Source: Piezodorus guildinii (lineage: Eukaryota > Arthropoda > Insecta > Hemiptera > Pentatomidae). Taken from it: a DNA stretch of 64,000 nt. Position numbers and translations under genes: made by a program. This document shows, piece after piece, positions 53,755 through 63,902 of this stretch. Under the pieces are notes generated by a model that saw nothing but the letters and a program-made list of their open reading frames with translations, ran no database searches and was not told where the DNA came from. The stretch covers positions 165,745,366 to 165,809,365 of the forward strand of contig CM041295.1 in assembly GCA_023052935.1 (NCBI GenBank), given 5' to 3'. The first letter of the stretch is position 1. Each line of letters starts with the position of its first letter.

Positions 53755-55539
53755 TTACAACATGTCTCGGGGCCACTGCCGTTTCAACCTTCTAGGAGGG
53801 TTGTATGGATAAGTGGAGCTGGATAGGGATTGTGCTAGAGGATTAGGTTGATGAATGAGGTTCTGGTGGAATTTGAAAAAATTAGATGGAATCAGGTCTG
53901 AAATAAATGGAACATTAAGGTCGTGGTGTAAGGTATAGTTGGAGACATAATAAGGAGCATTTACTATTGTTCGGAGGACTTTGGATTGAAAGGATTGAAT
54001 GCGTTTGATGTTAGAACGTTTAGCTGTCCCCCACTGCTCAAGTCCGTAGGTCCAGATTGGCTTCAGTATTGTCTTGTAAAGTAATAATTTGTTGTCAACT
54101 GTAAGCTTAGATTTTCTGTTTAGTAGTCTGTATAACTGTCCGAATCGTATGTTGAGTTCTTTTCGTTTAAGTCTTGTATGTGGGTTCCACGTCAATCTTT
54201 TGTCTAGTAGTAAGTCAAGATACCGGACTGTGTCTGAGGAAGGAAGCGGTATGGAATTGAAATGAACCATTGGACAGGATTTGCGTCGAAGGGTGAAGGT
54301 GACGTGGGTGCATTTGCTTTCATTAACCTTAATACGCCAAGCATTACACCAGTCCTCGATAAGACAAAGGTGTCTTTGCAGGATTAAGGATGCTATTTCA
54401 GGATCGGAATTGGATGATAGGATGGCGGTGTCATCTGCAAATGTTGCCAGAAAGGTGTCAGGATGATTAGGAATTACATCAGTGTAAAGGATGTAGAGGA
54501 CGAGTCCCAAGACGCTGCCTTGAGGAACACCGGCCTCAATAGGATAAAAGTTAGAAAATTCTACACCACAGCGAACTCGGAAGGAGCGGTTTAAGAGATA
54601 GGATCGTAGAATGAGGTATAGAGACTGGGGTAAATGCGTTTTAAGCTTGAAGAGTAAACCGGTGTGCCATACCCGGTCAAAAGCTGGCGCTATGTCCAGA
54701 AACGCACCAGAACAATACTCTTTGCATTCAAGGGCTGAGGAAATATGGTCTACAAATCGGAGTCCTTGTTGAACAGTGGAATGATGAGCACGGAAACCAA
54801 ACTGATGGGAAGGAAGATTTTGTGATTCTAATATAGGCAGGATTCGTTTTAGAAGGAGTTTTTCAAAGACTTTTGAGAGGATGGGGAGTAGACTAATAGG
54901 TCTGTAGGATGAAGTGTTGCTGGAAGGTTTACCTGGTTTTAGGAAGAGAATGTTTGTGGAATGTTTCCACAAGAGAGGAAAATAGGTGGTGCGTAGGATG
55001 CAGTTGTAGATATAGGTAAGGAATATAATAGCTTTCTGTGGAAGTTGACGGAGGATCTGGGGGGTAAGGAGATCATGTCCAGGAGATTTACGGAGGGTCA
55101 GTTTCTGGAGAAGATATTTGACCTCAGAGGGATTAATAGCTTTAGGAGGTAGGGAAGGTAGAATTAGTGACATAAGAAAGTCTTGCACTGTTGTGGTGTG
55201 ATTGATGTGGGATTTCGGGTGAGGAGTGAATACTTTGGAGAGGTGTGTGGCGAATTCCTCGGCTTTATCTTCATCAGACGCAGCCCAGGAGTCATCACCA
55301 CGCCGGAGAGGATGGGAAACTTGATGGGATTTTAAAATCTTCTTCGTGACATTCCACAGGGAATTATCACTAGCTGACAGAGAGGAGAGGTAGGAATTAA
55401 AGGACTGGGAACGGAAGGTCGCCCACTCCTGTTTCAATTGTCTACAATAGAAGTTATAGGAGCGGCGATCTGTTGGGTGTCGGGTGCGCTGCCATAATGA
55501 TCTGGCACGGCGTTTTGCATGGATTAGGTCTGTAAGGTG
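53755..55539 (-). pseudogene. Jockey copy 4 ORF2, reverse transcriptase part
   Basis: Long open frame of 560 codons from 55437: RSQSFNSYLSSLSASDNSLW, LTLRKSPGHDLLTPQILRQL, YRPISLLPILSKVFEKLL, GFRAHHSTVQQG, GAFLDIAPAFDRVWHTGLLF, GVPQGSVLGLVLYILY and the catalytic FADDTAILSS. The end is RRLKRQWPRDML. Substitutions such as IAPAFDRV (Gln to Pro) and VLGLVLY suggest decay without loss of frame. A stop separates it from EN near 55540. Confidence 0.9.
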
Positions 55540-56420
55540 TTAAGGCAAAGGGTTTTGGTGAGGAGTTATATTGGAGTGCTTAGGAGAGGAGGCAGTCCAG
55601 ACAGCTTGCTGAATAGCGGTGGTGAAGGAGTAGACGGAATCGTCAAGGTCTTCTGGGGTTTTGAGGGTCGCTCTGAGGTTAATATTATCGGTCAGGATTT
55701 GGCGAAATAGGTTCCAGTTGACAGGGCCTCGGATAAATGACGGTGGGATAGGTTTTGGAAATGGAGTGAGAGATACTTTTAGGATCAGTGGACTATGGTC
55801 TGAGGATAGTTCCTCAAGTCGAGTTACAGATAAGTTGAGGGAGCCTAATCCGCTGTGAATGAAGAAGTCAAGGATGTCAGGATTACGGTTGGGATCGGTT
55901 GGCCAGTAGGTAGGGGAATCAGGAGGTAGGAGATTGAAATGACGGGAGTTGAGTGCAGACAGCAAATTTCGTCCACGAGAATTCGTGGTTCTCGAACTCC
56001 ACTGTTGATGCTTGGCATTTAAGTCTGCACCCAGAATGAAATGATTTCCTAAGGAATTTAAAAAGGATACAAATTCGGTGTTGGAAATGGAATGTTTGTG
56101 AGGGCAATGTGCTGATGTAAGGGTTACCGGAAAGGAAACAGTTTTGATTACTATGGCTGTGGTTTGTAGGAAATCATAGGTAGGAAGTGGGAATACGAGA
56201 TGAGAGGGGGACTGGTGCACAATGACAGCAGTACCGGCATGGGCTTTGCCGTCTGGGTGGTCCGTACGGTATGTTACGTATTGAGGTATTTTGAAGAACT
56301 GTTTAGTGGTTAGTCTAGTTTTAGTAATAAGTGCTACGTCAACGTTTTTTTCTTGCAATAAAGCTGTAAGTTCGTCAGTATGATTTCTAACACCATTCGC
56401 ATTCCATAGGAGAATTATGG
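55540..56420 (-). pseudogene. Jockey copy 4 ORF2, endonuclease part
   Basis: Begins at the deletion junction with the LLWNANGVRNHTDELTALL region. It continues VDVALITKTRLTTKQFFKIP (the usual Glu of ITETRLT is Lys), TAVIVHQSPSHLV, FILGADLNAKHQQWS, PTYWPTDPNRNPDILDFF and LSSDHSPLILKVS. A stop near 55540 ends the frame. The Glu-to-Lys change hits a conserved EN motif residue, so EN activity was probably already lost. Confidence 0.85.
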
Positions 56421-57165
56421 CACTGAACTATTTCTTTCTTAGTGTAAGGTTTTTCAACTCTTACACTAGTATAGTATAATCTATTGAGGTCATAAATTTT
56501 TTCAACTCCTGCTGATGGTTCCAAGTTCACAAAGAATAGAGGCAGTGGAATTTTATCTTTTAGGACGTTGGTGACTTGTCGCACTTTATAGCCTATCTCC
56601 GTAAGTTCTTCTTGGATAGCTGCTGCTGGTGTCGAAGGGTGTAGGTTTCTAATTACAACCCTTAAAGCTCTTTCCTGGCGTAACTGATATGTATGAAAAT
56701 CAGCTTTGGTCTCAGTCAGATATTTTACTATTTTTCTGTAGGTTTCGGCGGTAGTCGGGGATATTTTAGTATCACTGGTTCTACTTATACAATAATAACT
56801 GTTAGGATCGGTTAATTTGTTGAAATGCGCACACAGTAGTTGAAAGTTTTTAATATTTTTAACAAATATTGGTGGAGGTGATGGTTCTTTTGGTGTAGGA
56901 GAAGATTCCATTGTTTCTTTTTCAATTTGAAGGATCTGAAATGGATTCGGTGTAAAAAACGGCGATTCTTCAGTTAATCCTCGTGATGATGTGCTAGGCT
57001 GTGGTTCAGATCCTAAAGAGGTAGCTGAAGCAGCCGCTGGTGGAATCATTTTTTTATTATTATCACGGCGAGGTCTCTGGTTTGTGGGGACGAGTTTGAA
57101 CCTGCAGATCTAGATCTTTTACTTGTAACTTTCGAGGACATCACTTGATGAAAATATCGCATTGA
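56421..57165 (-). pseudogene. Jockey copy 4 ORF1, zinc-knuckle region deleted
   Basis: Starts MRYFHQVMSSKVTSKRSRSA at 57165. A frameshift near 57085 separates this from TASATSL-type sequence onwards. PRE_C2HC is present (LRVVIRNLHPSTPA, FFVNLEPSAGVEKIYDLN), but at VQCHN the sequence jumps into the ORF2 start. About 590 bp, including all three knuckles, the C-terminal helix and the ORF1 stop, are gone. The junction lies in a short shared ATT. Confidence 0.85.
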
Positions 57166-57500
57166 TTAAAAAAAATAAATAGGAATAAATATATAATGGA
57201 ATAAGAATAAGAAGAAAAAAAAATAAATAAAAGAAAGATAAGGAAAAGAAAAGCAAGCCCGAGCTTGCCGAGCTAGCGGCAATCAGCTGATTAGTGACCC
57301 TCCTTTCACTTTTTCGTGATTGTACAAAGTAAATTATAACTTTGCTTACCGAAATTTCTCCAATATTCACTGATGTAGTATTCCTGAGGTCTAGTGATGT
57401 TTTCCAGACTGAACTCAAGCGAATTCCTACTGAAAAAAAGGAAAAATCTGGGCGACGAAGTAACGTATGACTGTTATCATCGAGCGCATCAGCTGATCTC

Positions 57501-57512
57501 AAGTCTGCAACT
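57501..57512. repeat. Target-site duplication of Jockey copy 4, right
   Basis: AAGTCTGCAACT, matching 53298-53309. Confidence 0.92.
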
Positions 57513-59584
57513 AATGGGATATTCAGGTCTTTATGAATTATTTATCTAGGCATTTAGGATATTTCGGAGGATTTTGGATTGCAAGGATTGGATGCGAGAG
57601 GAATTTGATGGCTTGGTGGATCCCCATAGTTCAATTCCATATGTATAAATAGGCTTAAGTATGGTAATATAAATTAGTTTTTTTTGTAGTAGGTGGGAAT
57701 TTTTGAACGTTTGTCAAGTAAATGTTGTAATAAACGATATCTCCGAGCTGTTTCTTGTCGTTTCAGTCTAGTGTGAGGATTCCAATTAAGTCGTCTGTCA
57801 AGATGCAGTCCAAGGTATCGGATCTGTTGAACTGAGGTGAGTGGAATATTGCCAAAGGATATAGTGGAACAGGCATAGGTTTGCGGCTCATGGTAAAGGT
57901 AATTTGGTGGGATTTAGTAGGATTTATTTTGATCCTCCACTTTTGACACCATTCTTCAATGGAAACAATGTGAGACTGAAGGGTTTGGGAAGCAATAGTT
58001 GGGTCATTGTTTACAGATAACACACATGTGTCATCGGCGTATGTACTGAGGACAGTGCAAGGATGAGTAGGAATATCAGCTGTGTATATGGTATAAAGGA
58101 TCGGACCCAAGATGCTACCTTGGTGTACACCTGCGTTCTGAGTAAATATGACGGAGAAGGAAAGGTTATGGTTTACTTTAAAGGTTCTATCTGGAGGTAG
58201 GAACGGATTAATAAGAAGTAGGTAGGAGGGAGGAAGTGACGAAGTTTGTAGAGCCGTCCTAGATGCCAAACTCGGTCAAAAGCCTGTTTCACGTCGAGAA
58301 AGGCTCCAGTGCAATACATTCCGCGCTCCAATGTGGAAGATATCACATCCACCACACGGTGACACTGCTGTATAATGGAATGGGATGAGCGAAATCCAAA
58401 CTGGTGGTCAGGAATAACGTGATAAATGTCAAGGATTGGGTATAGACGTTTTAGGAGGAGTTTTTCCAGTATTTTGCCCATGATGGGCAAAAGAGAGATA
58501 GGACGGTAGGATGATGGATTTTCTAGAGACTTTTTAGGTTTAGGAATTATTTTGATAATAGACAATTTCCAAGGATCGGGAAAGTAGGTAGAACGAAGTG
58601 TGGCATAATATATGTAGGTGAGTAAGAGTATGGCTTTTTTGGGGAGCTGTTTCAGGATATGGGATGTGATGAGATCATGGCCAGGAGCTTTTTTGGTTGG
58701 TAATCTTTGAATGATATTAATGATTTCGGAAGGGTGAAAGGCCTTAGGAGGAAGGGACATTTGGAGAGGAACAGTTAGTTCTGCTTCAACATGTTCACTA
58801 TGGCTGGGATTAAGGATATCAGAATGCGGATTAAACGTGTTGAAAATGTGTTCTCCAAAGATTTGGGATTTCTCTTCATCGGATCTCGACCAGGTTTGGG
58901 ATTTAGTGAGGAGAGGGTGATTAAATGTTAAAAAATTTAGCACTTTTGCGGTTGTTGTCCATAAACATTTGTCTGAAGTGGTCAAGTTCTCTGTAAACTT
59001 CTGAAAGTTTTGTATTTTGAATTTTCTTATTTCTGTTTTTAATTTGTTTGTCAGGTGATTGTAATGCTTTTTGTCAGATGGATATCTTGTGTTGTGCCAT
59101 TTTTTTCTTGCTCTACGTTTGCCAGTTAGTAGGAGTCGAATGTGATTCGGTAAGTTTGTATTATGAAGATGTCCAATTTTGCGAAGCGATGTGTTGGTGT
59201 CTATGACAGTTTCTATCGACTTTGTAAGTTCTTGTATGGCGGAGTCTATGTCATGTTTAGTTTTTAACGGAATGTTTAAGTCAAGTTTGCTCTCTAAATC
59301 ATTACGAAAAACAGTCCCAGTCAACGCGTCCTTTAATCAGGGAAGGAAGAGAGGGTTTAAGAACAGGTTGTGAATGCATGAGAAGTAGAACCGGGCTATG
59401 ATCTGAAGAGAGGTCATCGAGGGATTTGATTGTAGTTTGAGCGGAGGGAATTTGGGAACTAATAAAGATGTCAAGTATATCTGGACGTTTTTTAAGGGAA
59501 GTTGGCCAGTACGTGGGATTCTGGGGTGACAAGATGGAATAGCTATTGGAGGTTGTGACGCTGGAAAAAATCCTGCCACGAGTG
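57513..59584 (-). pseudogene. Second-subfamily Jockey LINE ORF2 (EN end and RT)
   Basis: Minus frames: PTYWPTSLKKRPDILDIF, LDDLSSDHSPVLLL and PSLIKGRVDWDCF (59580-59310), the end of EN. Then NDLESKLDLNIPLKTKHDID, SYRPISLLPIMGKILEKLLL, HQFGFRSSHSIIQQCHRVVD and GAFLDVKQAFDRVWHLGRLY. After a frame break near 58200 come NAGVHQGSILGPILYTIYTA and the catalytic YADDTCVLS. Another break lies near 57765. The remaining thumb and the terminal segment lie across Jockey copy 4 at 53297-53150. Confidence 0.88.
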
Positions 59585-59595
59585 AAGGCAAAACT
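59585..59595. repeat. Target-site duplication of second-subfamily Jockey, right
   Basis: AAGGCAAAACT, matching 53017-53027. Confidence 0.88.
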
Positions 59596-60003
59596 GATAC
59601 GATTATTCAACTGATTTATCCACTTCATCTTTAGGATGCCCAGGGACACCTCTGTAACCCGATTCTACGAAGAGTTGAAGTGGCTTTACACTTCCTACCG
59701 TTGTAAGTACTTCCTGGCTCCCTTTCTCTTCCAAGTTCTCCAATTCAGCCGTCCGTCTTACATATCAGATATGTTCCTTTTTTAAATCCTCAGTCCACTC
59801 TCGCCACACTCGCTCACGGCCTTCGGACATGTATATAAAGCCCCATCGAACTGCAGCTTTCGACAGATCTTTCCTAATTCGATCTTCGACCTTATGGAAC
59901 TCTATTCCTTCTTACATCCGTGACTCCAATACTCTTCCAACATTAAAATCTCGCCTGTTCAATCATCTCCTGTCCCTCCAATTTCCGAAGAATCCTAATT
60001 AGT
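59596..60003 (+). pseudogene. CR1-like LINE ORF2, C-terminal end
   Basis: Reads on from 53027: IRLFN-stop, FIHFIFRMPRDTSVTRFYEE and LKWLYTSYR, the conserved R-F-I-F-x-(L/M)-x-R ... Y-x-x-L-x-W-L block. Frame breaks follow, then FDRSFLIRSSTLWNSIPSYI and TLKSRLFNHLLSLQFPKN before a stop. This S-F-x-x-R-x-x-x-x-W-N-x-x-P ending is the usual terminus of CR1/L2/Jockey-type ORF2 proteins. Confidence 0.82.
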
Positions 60004-60375
60004 TTTCAAATTTCAATTAAAATTAATAACAAAGCAGATAGAAACGTTAATATACCTATTATATTTTATTTTATCTTGTGTTTTGCACTTATTATAATAT
60101 TAATATATTGTTAAAAAATAAAGCAACAACACTGTTATGATTTTTTAATGAAAGTTGTATATATGTTCATATTTCTTATTATATTTATTATCAAGTTTAG
60201 TTTTCAGTATTATTATTTGAGGCTGCTTTTTAATCCATTTGTTGTAATTTCTATTGCTTCTTTGTATTGTTTTTGTGTACTCTAAGAGTTTAAAGTTTTT
60301 ATTTTAATTTTCTTGTTATGTTATTCTAAAGGGACTTGTCCCAGAATAAATAAAGATTTATTATTATTACTCAAT
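60004..60375 (+). other. CR1-like LINE 3' UTR and tail
   Basis: AT-rich UTR ending TTCTAAAGGGACTTGTCCCA, GAATAAATAAAG and an ATT tract. The last 40 bp match the fragment end at 24345-24380. Confidence 0.7.
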
Positions 60376-60599
60376 TTGTTTTTAAAATATATTAAATTAA
60401 ACATCACTGTCTTGCAAGAGTTGTACTGATCTTATCGAAATACTTTAAGCCAAACCAAATTAACAACACTAAAACCAGTTGAGCCTCAGCCACTAAATTG
60501 TATGCTATATTACTTATTATGTAAAGGTATAATCTGTGTAACTTTTATTGTTTTTTATTCTGTCCCTTTTACAATATTTCTCTTTTAATATTGGTGAGC
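60376..60599. other. Foldback interior, right remnant
   Basis: Sequence between the CR1-like LINE and the right arm. Nothing recognised. Confidence 0.35.
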
Positions 60600-61340
60600 T
60601 TAGTAATAATCCTTCTTTGAAAATTTATATTAAAAGAAAAAGACTGCTTACACAATCCAGATTTCTACATGTAGTGCAATTATAATGCTATACAAGAAAA
60701 ATAAAAAGTAAGTGTAAGACTCCTTTCTAATCTTTCTTGTCACAGAGCTCTAAAAGCTTCAGTTGATGTAAATTTGTATGAGTTTCATAATTTGTCATTC
60801 AGTTTCTTTTTAAAATATTTCGGTTTAAAAATTTCAAAAAATAATTTTTTTTCATTTTTTAAAAATGTATTAACCAAAAAGGAATATGTTTTCAAGATCG
60901 AAATTTTTACAGGAAGTAGGCCAATGACTAAGCTATATTAGAAAAAATAAATAATCAAAGATGAGATCCTTTTTCTTTATAAACTTTTACCTCACTAATA
61001 GTTTCTTTTTTTTATTAATTTTTGAGAATTTTTTAAACCTATTTCTTTACTATTTAGCTAATTTATTGTGAGGATAAAAAACTTGAAACACCCCTTTATC
61101 ATATTGACAGTTTTTGTTTTGATTTGATATCCCCAAAATTACTGGAGTTAGAGAGGTTTTCCCAACACATGTTTTCAGCTGACTTAAAAACTAAAAGTAT
61201 TAGTCAGAATTTTTTGTATCTACGTTTTCAAATTCAGGAAAAGATAGGGAATAATTGATAAAAATATCATGAAAATAATATATGTTGAGCAGCAAAATTT
61301 ATGAAAATTAGACAATTTCAACTGGATTATGGACCTGTAC
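60600..61340. repeat. Foldback element, right arm
   Basis: Inverted, diverged copy of the left arm (26090-26308 plus 30867-31440), complete and uninterrupted, about 740 bp. The outer end TGTGTAC is shared by both arms. The diverged state of the arms fits an old element, consistent with its outermost place in the nest. Confidence 0.8.
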
Positions 61341-61353
61341 ACAAATCACACTA
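61339..61353. repeat. Target-site duplication of short insertion, left
   Basis: ACACAAATCACACTA, repeated exactly at 61526-61540. Confidence 0.9.
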
Positions 61354-61525
61354 CTTCTTTCTCCAGTGGTGTGACAGGCCATGTAGGCCCTGGCCTTGCG
61401 GTGTAATCTCCTGGGAGATTACACTCACATTTCTCGATACATTTTGAAGAGTAGGGTCTCCCTATGCCTAATTTTGTGAGTGGCCACCATTTAGCTGACG
61501 GGTCTCACATGCTTATTAATTACAT
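61354..61525. mobile_element. Short (172 bp) SINE-like insertion
   Basis: Bounded by a perfect 15-bp duplication, the length typical of LINE-mobilised insertions. The body is less AT-rich than its surroundings (GGCCATGTAGGCCCTGGCC, CTCCTGGGAGATTACACTC). No poly(A) tail and no clear A/B box were recognised, so the class is open: a SINE, a truncated LINE or a small DNA element. Confidence 0.65.
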
Positions 61526-61540
61526 ACACAAATCACACTA

Positions 61541-61883
61541 TAGTGTTGTAATTTTTGTTTTCTTCTTTTCATATACAAATGTCTTATTTATCTCAAAAAA
61601 TACTATTGGGGTATTTCATAGTATCTAAATATAATATTTAACAACTAATACATGATCCTCAGAATTGAAATATTTGCTAAGAAAGCCGTTATGTAAGACA
61701 AATAAAATGTGAGTCAATTTTAAATTATATTACTTAAATAAGAAAGTAACATAAATATGTTTTCATAAGATCTTTTTTAAGATTGAGTGTATTAATTAAG
61801 ATTTCTCAGCAACCAGAGCCATGTTTAACAGTAATAATAATTAAAGAAAATAAAAATAAATACAGAACAAGGTATTGATATAC
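61541..61883 (-). other. Intron sequence, donor side of exon 62080-61884
   Basis: AT-rich intron. The donor GTATATCAAT lies at 61883-61874 on the minus strand. Confidence 0.6.
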
Positions 61884-62080
61884 TTCAGATTTAAAACGGA
61901 GAGCATATATGGGAATTCTAAACTTTCTTGAATATCTTTGCATCACGGCTGAAAGAAATGCTCTGGGCATTAAAAGAGCAGACATTTTAACAGGTTGTGG
62001 GCCTTGCTTACCCTTAACTGATTTAATCATCCAACTACGTATAAATCTCACGCTCTCTTTAAGGCCAGCTAACCAAGTTG
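61884..62080 (-). CDS. Dynein heavy chain, C-terminal domain exon
   Basis: A 197-nt exon with acceptor TTGTTTATTTTTTCAG and donor GTATAT. It starts with the last two bases of a split Ala codon and ends on a complete Glu codon. It encodes TWLAGLKESVRFIRSWMI, then VKMSALLMPRAFLSAVMQ and RYSRKFRIPIYALRFKSE. In axonemal dyneins the equivalent block is W-I-S-G-F-F-F-x-x-x-F-L-T-G-x-x-Q-x-x-A-R-K-x-x-x-P-I-D-x-L-x-F-x-x-E. Conserved Phe-Leu, Gln, Arg-Lys, Pro-Ile and Glu are kept. Confidence 0.88.
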
Positions 62081-63675
62081 CTGAAAAAATAAACAATATA
62101 TTGTTCATTTTAATATGTTATTTTATAAAATTAATTATTAGCAATAAAATAATTATAGAATTTATTTCTTTTTATAGGCACCATACTTAATAATGCATGA
62201 AGTCTTAGGATCTCTACTTGGATCGATTGTCACTATCTCTTACAACCTTTCATTTCATATTGCACTAAGCTTGCTATAGAGCTGCTATTTTTTTTTCAAC
62301 CATATTTCTGACAAATCACATCACACTTTATCTATTTTTAATGTTTGAGTACCTTTGTCACATATTTCCTTTTGAAACTTGTTGGCTCCTGGACAACTCT
62401 CAAATTTTCTCCCACTTTGACTGTTGCTGTTGGGCAGTGGTTCCCAGCAAGTGGTCTGCGGACCCCTGGGGTCTGCAGACCATTGCCAGGGGGTCTGCGA
62501 GATATCATTGGAAAATTATTTAAAATTATGTTAGTCAAAAATATTTGGGAAGCCTTGGTTTGTAACAAGAACATTCAAGCATTGCACAGACACCTTAAAT
62601 TGCATGCAGTAACTGATAGCAAATATGTATCTATATTCTATTCATAAATTTTAGTAATTACCTTGGAACAACATTTTCTGGTCTCTAGTAGATTCATAGT
62701 ACCCCATGAAATATATTATAGTCTGGCAAATATTATCTTTAAAAACTTATTTCAATCACGGTCAATGAATTGTTAGTCCATTATTTCAAATTAGAAGTTT
62801 ATTGTAAGTTGGATATGCCTTCATATTAAGGCGATGATTTGCAATAGTTACCATATCCATTTCAAGAAATGTTCAGTAATTTTTTATTGAACCAATTCAT
62901 TTGATTAATTTTAGCATTGAAATCTAGAATATTTTTTTTTAAAAAGTTTTTTCCCCCCTACTTTATGGGAAATGTTTTAGCATGCTTTGGAATGAAATTA
63001 AATCTGAAATTAGTACCTTTTGGAAAAAAAAATTTAAATTTAGGGTGGTTGTCAAACCACAGTACATTGGCAAGGAAGTGTCTCTGGTTATCTTGGGGCA
63101 AAACCAAAATGGTTATTGAAACACTCTATATGTTTCATCTTTAGAATCTCTAGGGAATCCTCTGTCACTTAACTTCATGATTATTGATATTATTCTAGAC
63201 TTACACACTGTGCTTGCCTTTACTGAGAATTTTTATTCATGTTAGACTTGATGAGACTTAATATTAATTTTACAAAACAATTAAAAAATTCTATAATTGT
63301 TACTGAAATTATTTCCCTTTATGTATTTTTTGTGAAGAAGTATATGTAAGTGAATATTTAAGTTAGCATTCATGAGAATTCTTTAACATTATTTTAAAAA
63401 TGGATAATTATTATAGGAAGGTAAGAGGAACTTCATATATGCACTTCATCAGATTTTTTATTTAATGTTTGGCTCATTTAATTTATAAAGTATATTTTAT
63501 CTTGTTGAAGAAGTTTGGGGAGGAAGGGGGGGGGTCACCAGAGAACTCTACTTTAATAAGTTTACTAATTAAGTATGATTTCTTTGATGACCGCATCCCC
63601 TACCAACTTCTCCAATAACTTATTCTATGATAAACAATTTCTCTATCATTATTCTATAATAGGTTATAATTATAC
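62081..63675 (-). other. 1.6-kb dynein intron
   Basis: Connects the G-ending exon 63902-63676 to exon 62080. It is AT-rich apart from a GC-richer MITE-like piece at 62435-62557 and a G-rich run near 63520-63533. No other gene seen. Confidence 0.65.
62435..62557. mobile_element. hAT-type MITE-like fragment
   Basis: Starts CAGTGGTTCCCAGCAAGTGG and carries repeated GGTCTGCGGACCCCTGGGG and GGGGGTCTGCGAGA words, as in many hAT non-autonomous elements beginning CAGTGGTTCCCA. A degenerate opposite end GGGAAGCCTTG at 62547-62557 may pair with it. No 8-bp duplication is evident, so it may be truncated. Confidence 0.5.
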
Positions 63676-63902
63676 CTAATGGTTTTGTAGTAGGAAATGA
63701 TTTTTTCTGCCAAGTCCAGGGAACGTGATGTCTAACAATGCTTTGGGCAAGAATCTCTGATCCATTAGTTATCATTGAATGACCAGAAAATTCTCTTAAC
63801 ATTTTTCTTATGCTATAACGAATTTCTTCAAGGAGCTGGTAATATCGAATAGCTTCTTCTCTCAAGTGAATTGTTAGTGGATTTTGGTAATCCAGGCGAA
63901 AC
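63676..63902 (-). CDS. Dynein heavy chain, exon upstream of the C-terminal domain exon
   Basis: A 227-nt exon with acceptor ATATTTTTTTAG and donor GTATAA. It encodes FRLDYQNPLTIHLREEAIRY, YQLLEEIRYSIRKMLREFSG and RHHVPWTWQKKSFPTTKPL. The pattern N-P-L...E-x-x-R-Y-x-x-L-L-x-x-I-R-x-S...V-P-x-x-W...S-Y-P-S-L-K-P-L is the dynein heavy chain segment just before the C-terminal barrel. The one base left over joins CA of exon 62080 to give Ala. The gene continues beyond the window on the right. Confidence 0.88.

Larger units (their letters stand above)
53310..57500 (-). mobile_element. Jockey-type LINE, copy 4, with internal deletion
   Basis: A 4.19-kb minus-strand element with perfect 12-bp target duplications. 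It has a poly(A) tail (T22 at about 53309-53330), a 3' UTR with a GC-rich patch at 53560-53710, ORF2, a deleted ORF1, and a 5' UTR reaching the family 5' end (CAGCTGATGCGCTCGATGAT on the minus strand). It is inserted in the 3' half of the second-subfamily Jockey LINE. Confidence 0.92.
53028..59584 (-). mobile_element. Jockey-type LINE, second subfamily, split by Jockey copy 4
   Basis: Minus-strand blocks 59584-57513 and 53297-53028 join across Jockey copy 4. The 5' end is truncated inside EN. The 3' end encodes an RRRLKRRWPRDLL-like terminus (about 53215-53160), and the tail is A-rich (T-rich at 53027-53035). The flanks carry the 11-bp duplication AAGGCAAAACT, and its removal restores the CR1-like ORF2 frame. 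Confidence 0.85.
31735..60375 (+). mobile_element. CR1-like LINE, near full length, with five LINE/LTR elements nested inside
   Basis: Three blocks join into one element: 31735-33633 (5' UTR, ORF1, start of EN), 51083-53027 (rest of EN linker and RT) and 59596-60375 (end of ORF2, 3' UTR and tail). The first join restores GDFNVN into MISES across the AACGTTAATA duplication. The second join restores the frame across AAGGCAAAACT. The 3' end is TTCTAAAGGGACTTGTCCCA plus an A/T-rich tail. It is inserted in the interior of the foldback element. Confidence 0.85.

Noticed and set aside
62338..62647. Overlapping frames of 60-100 residues on both strands
   Set aside because: They arise from the GC-richer MITE piece in an intron and have no recognisable domain.
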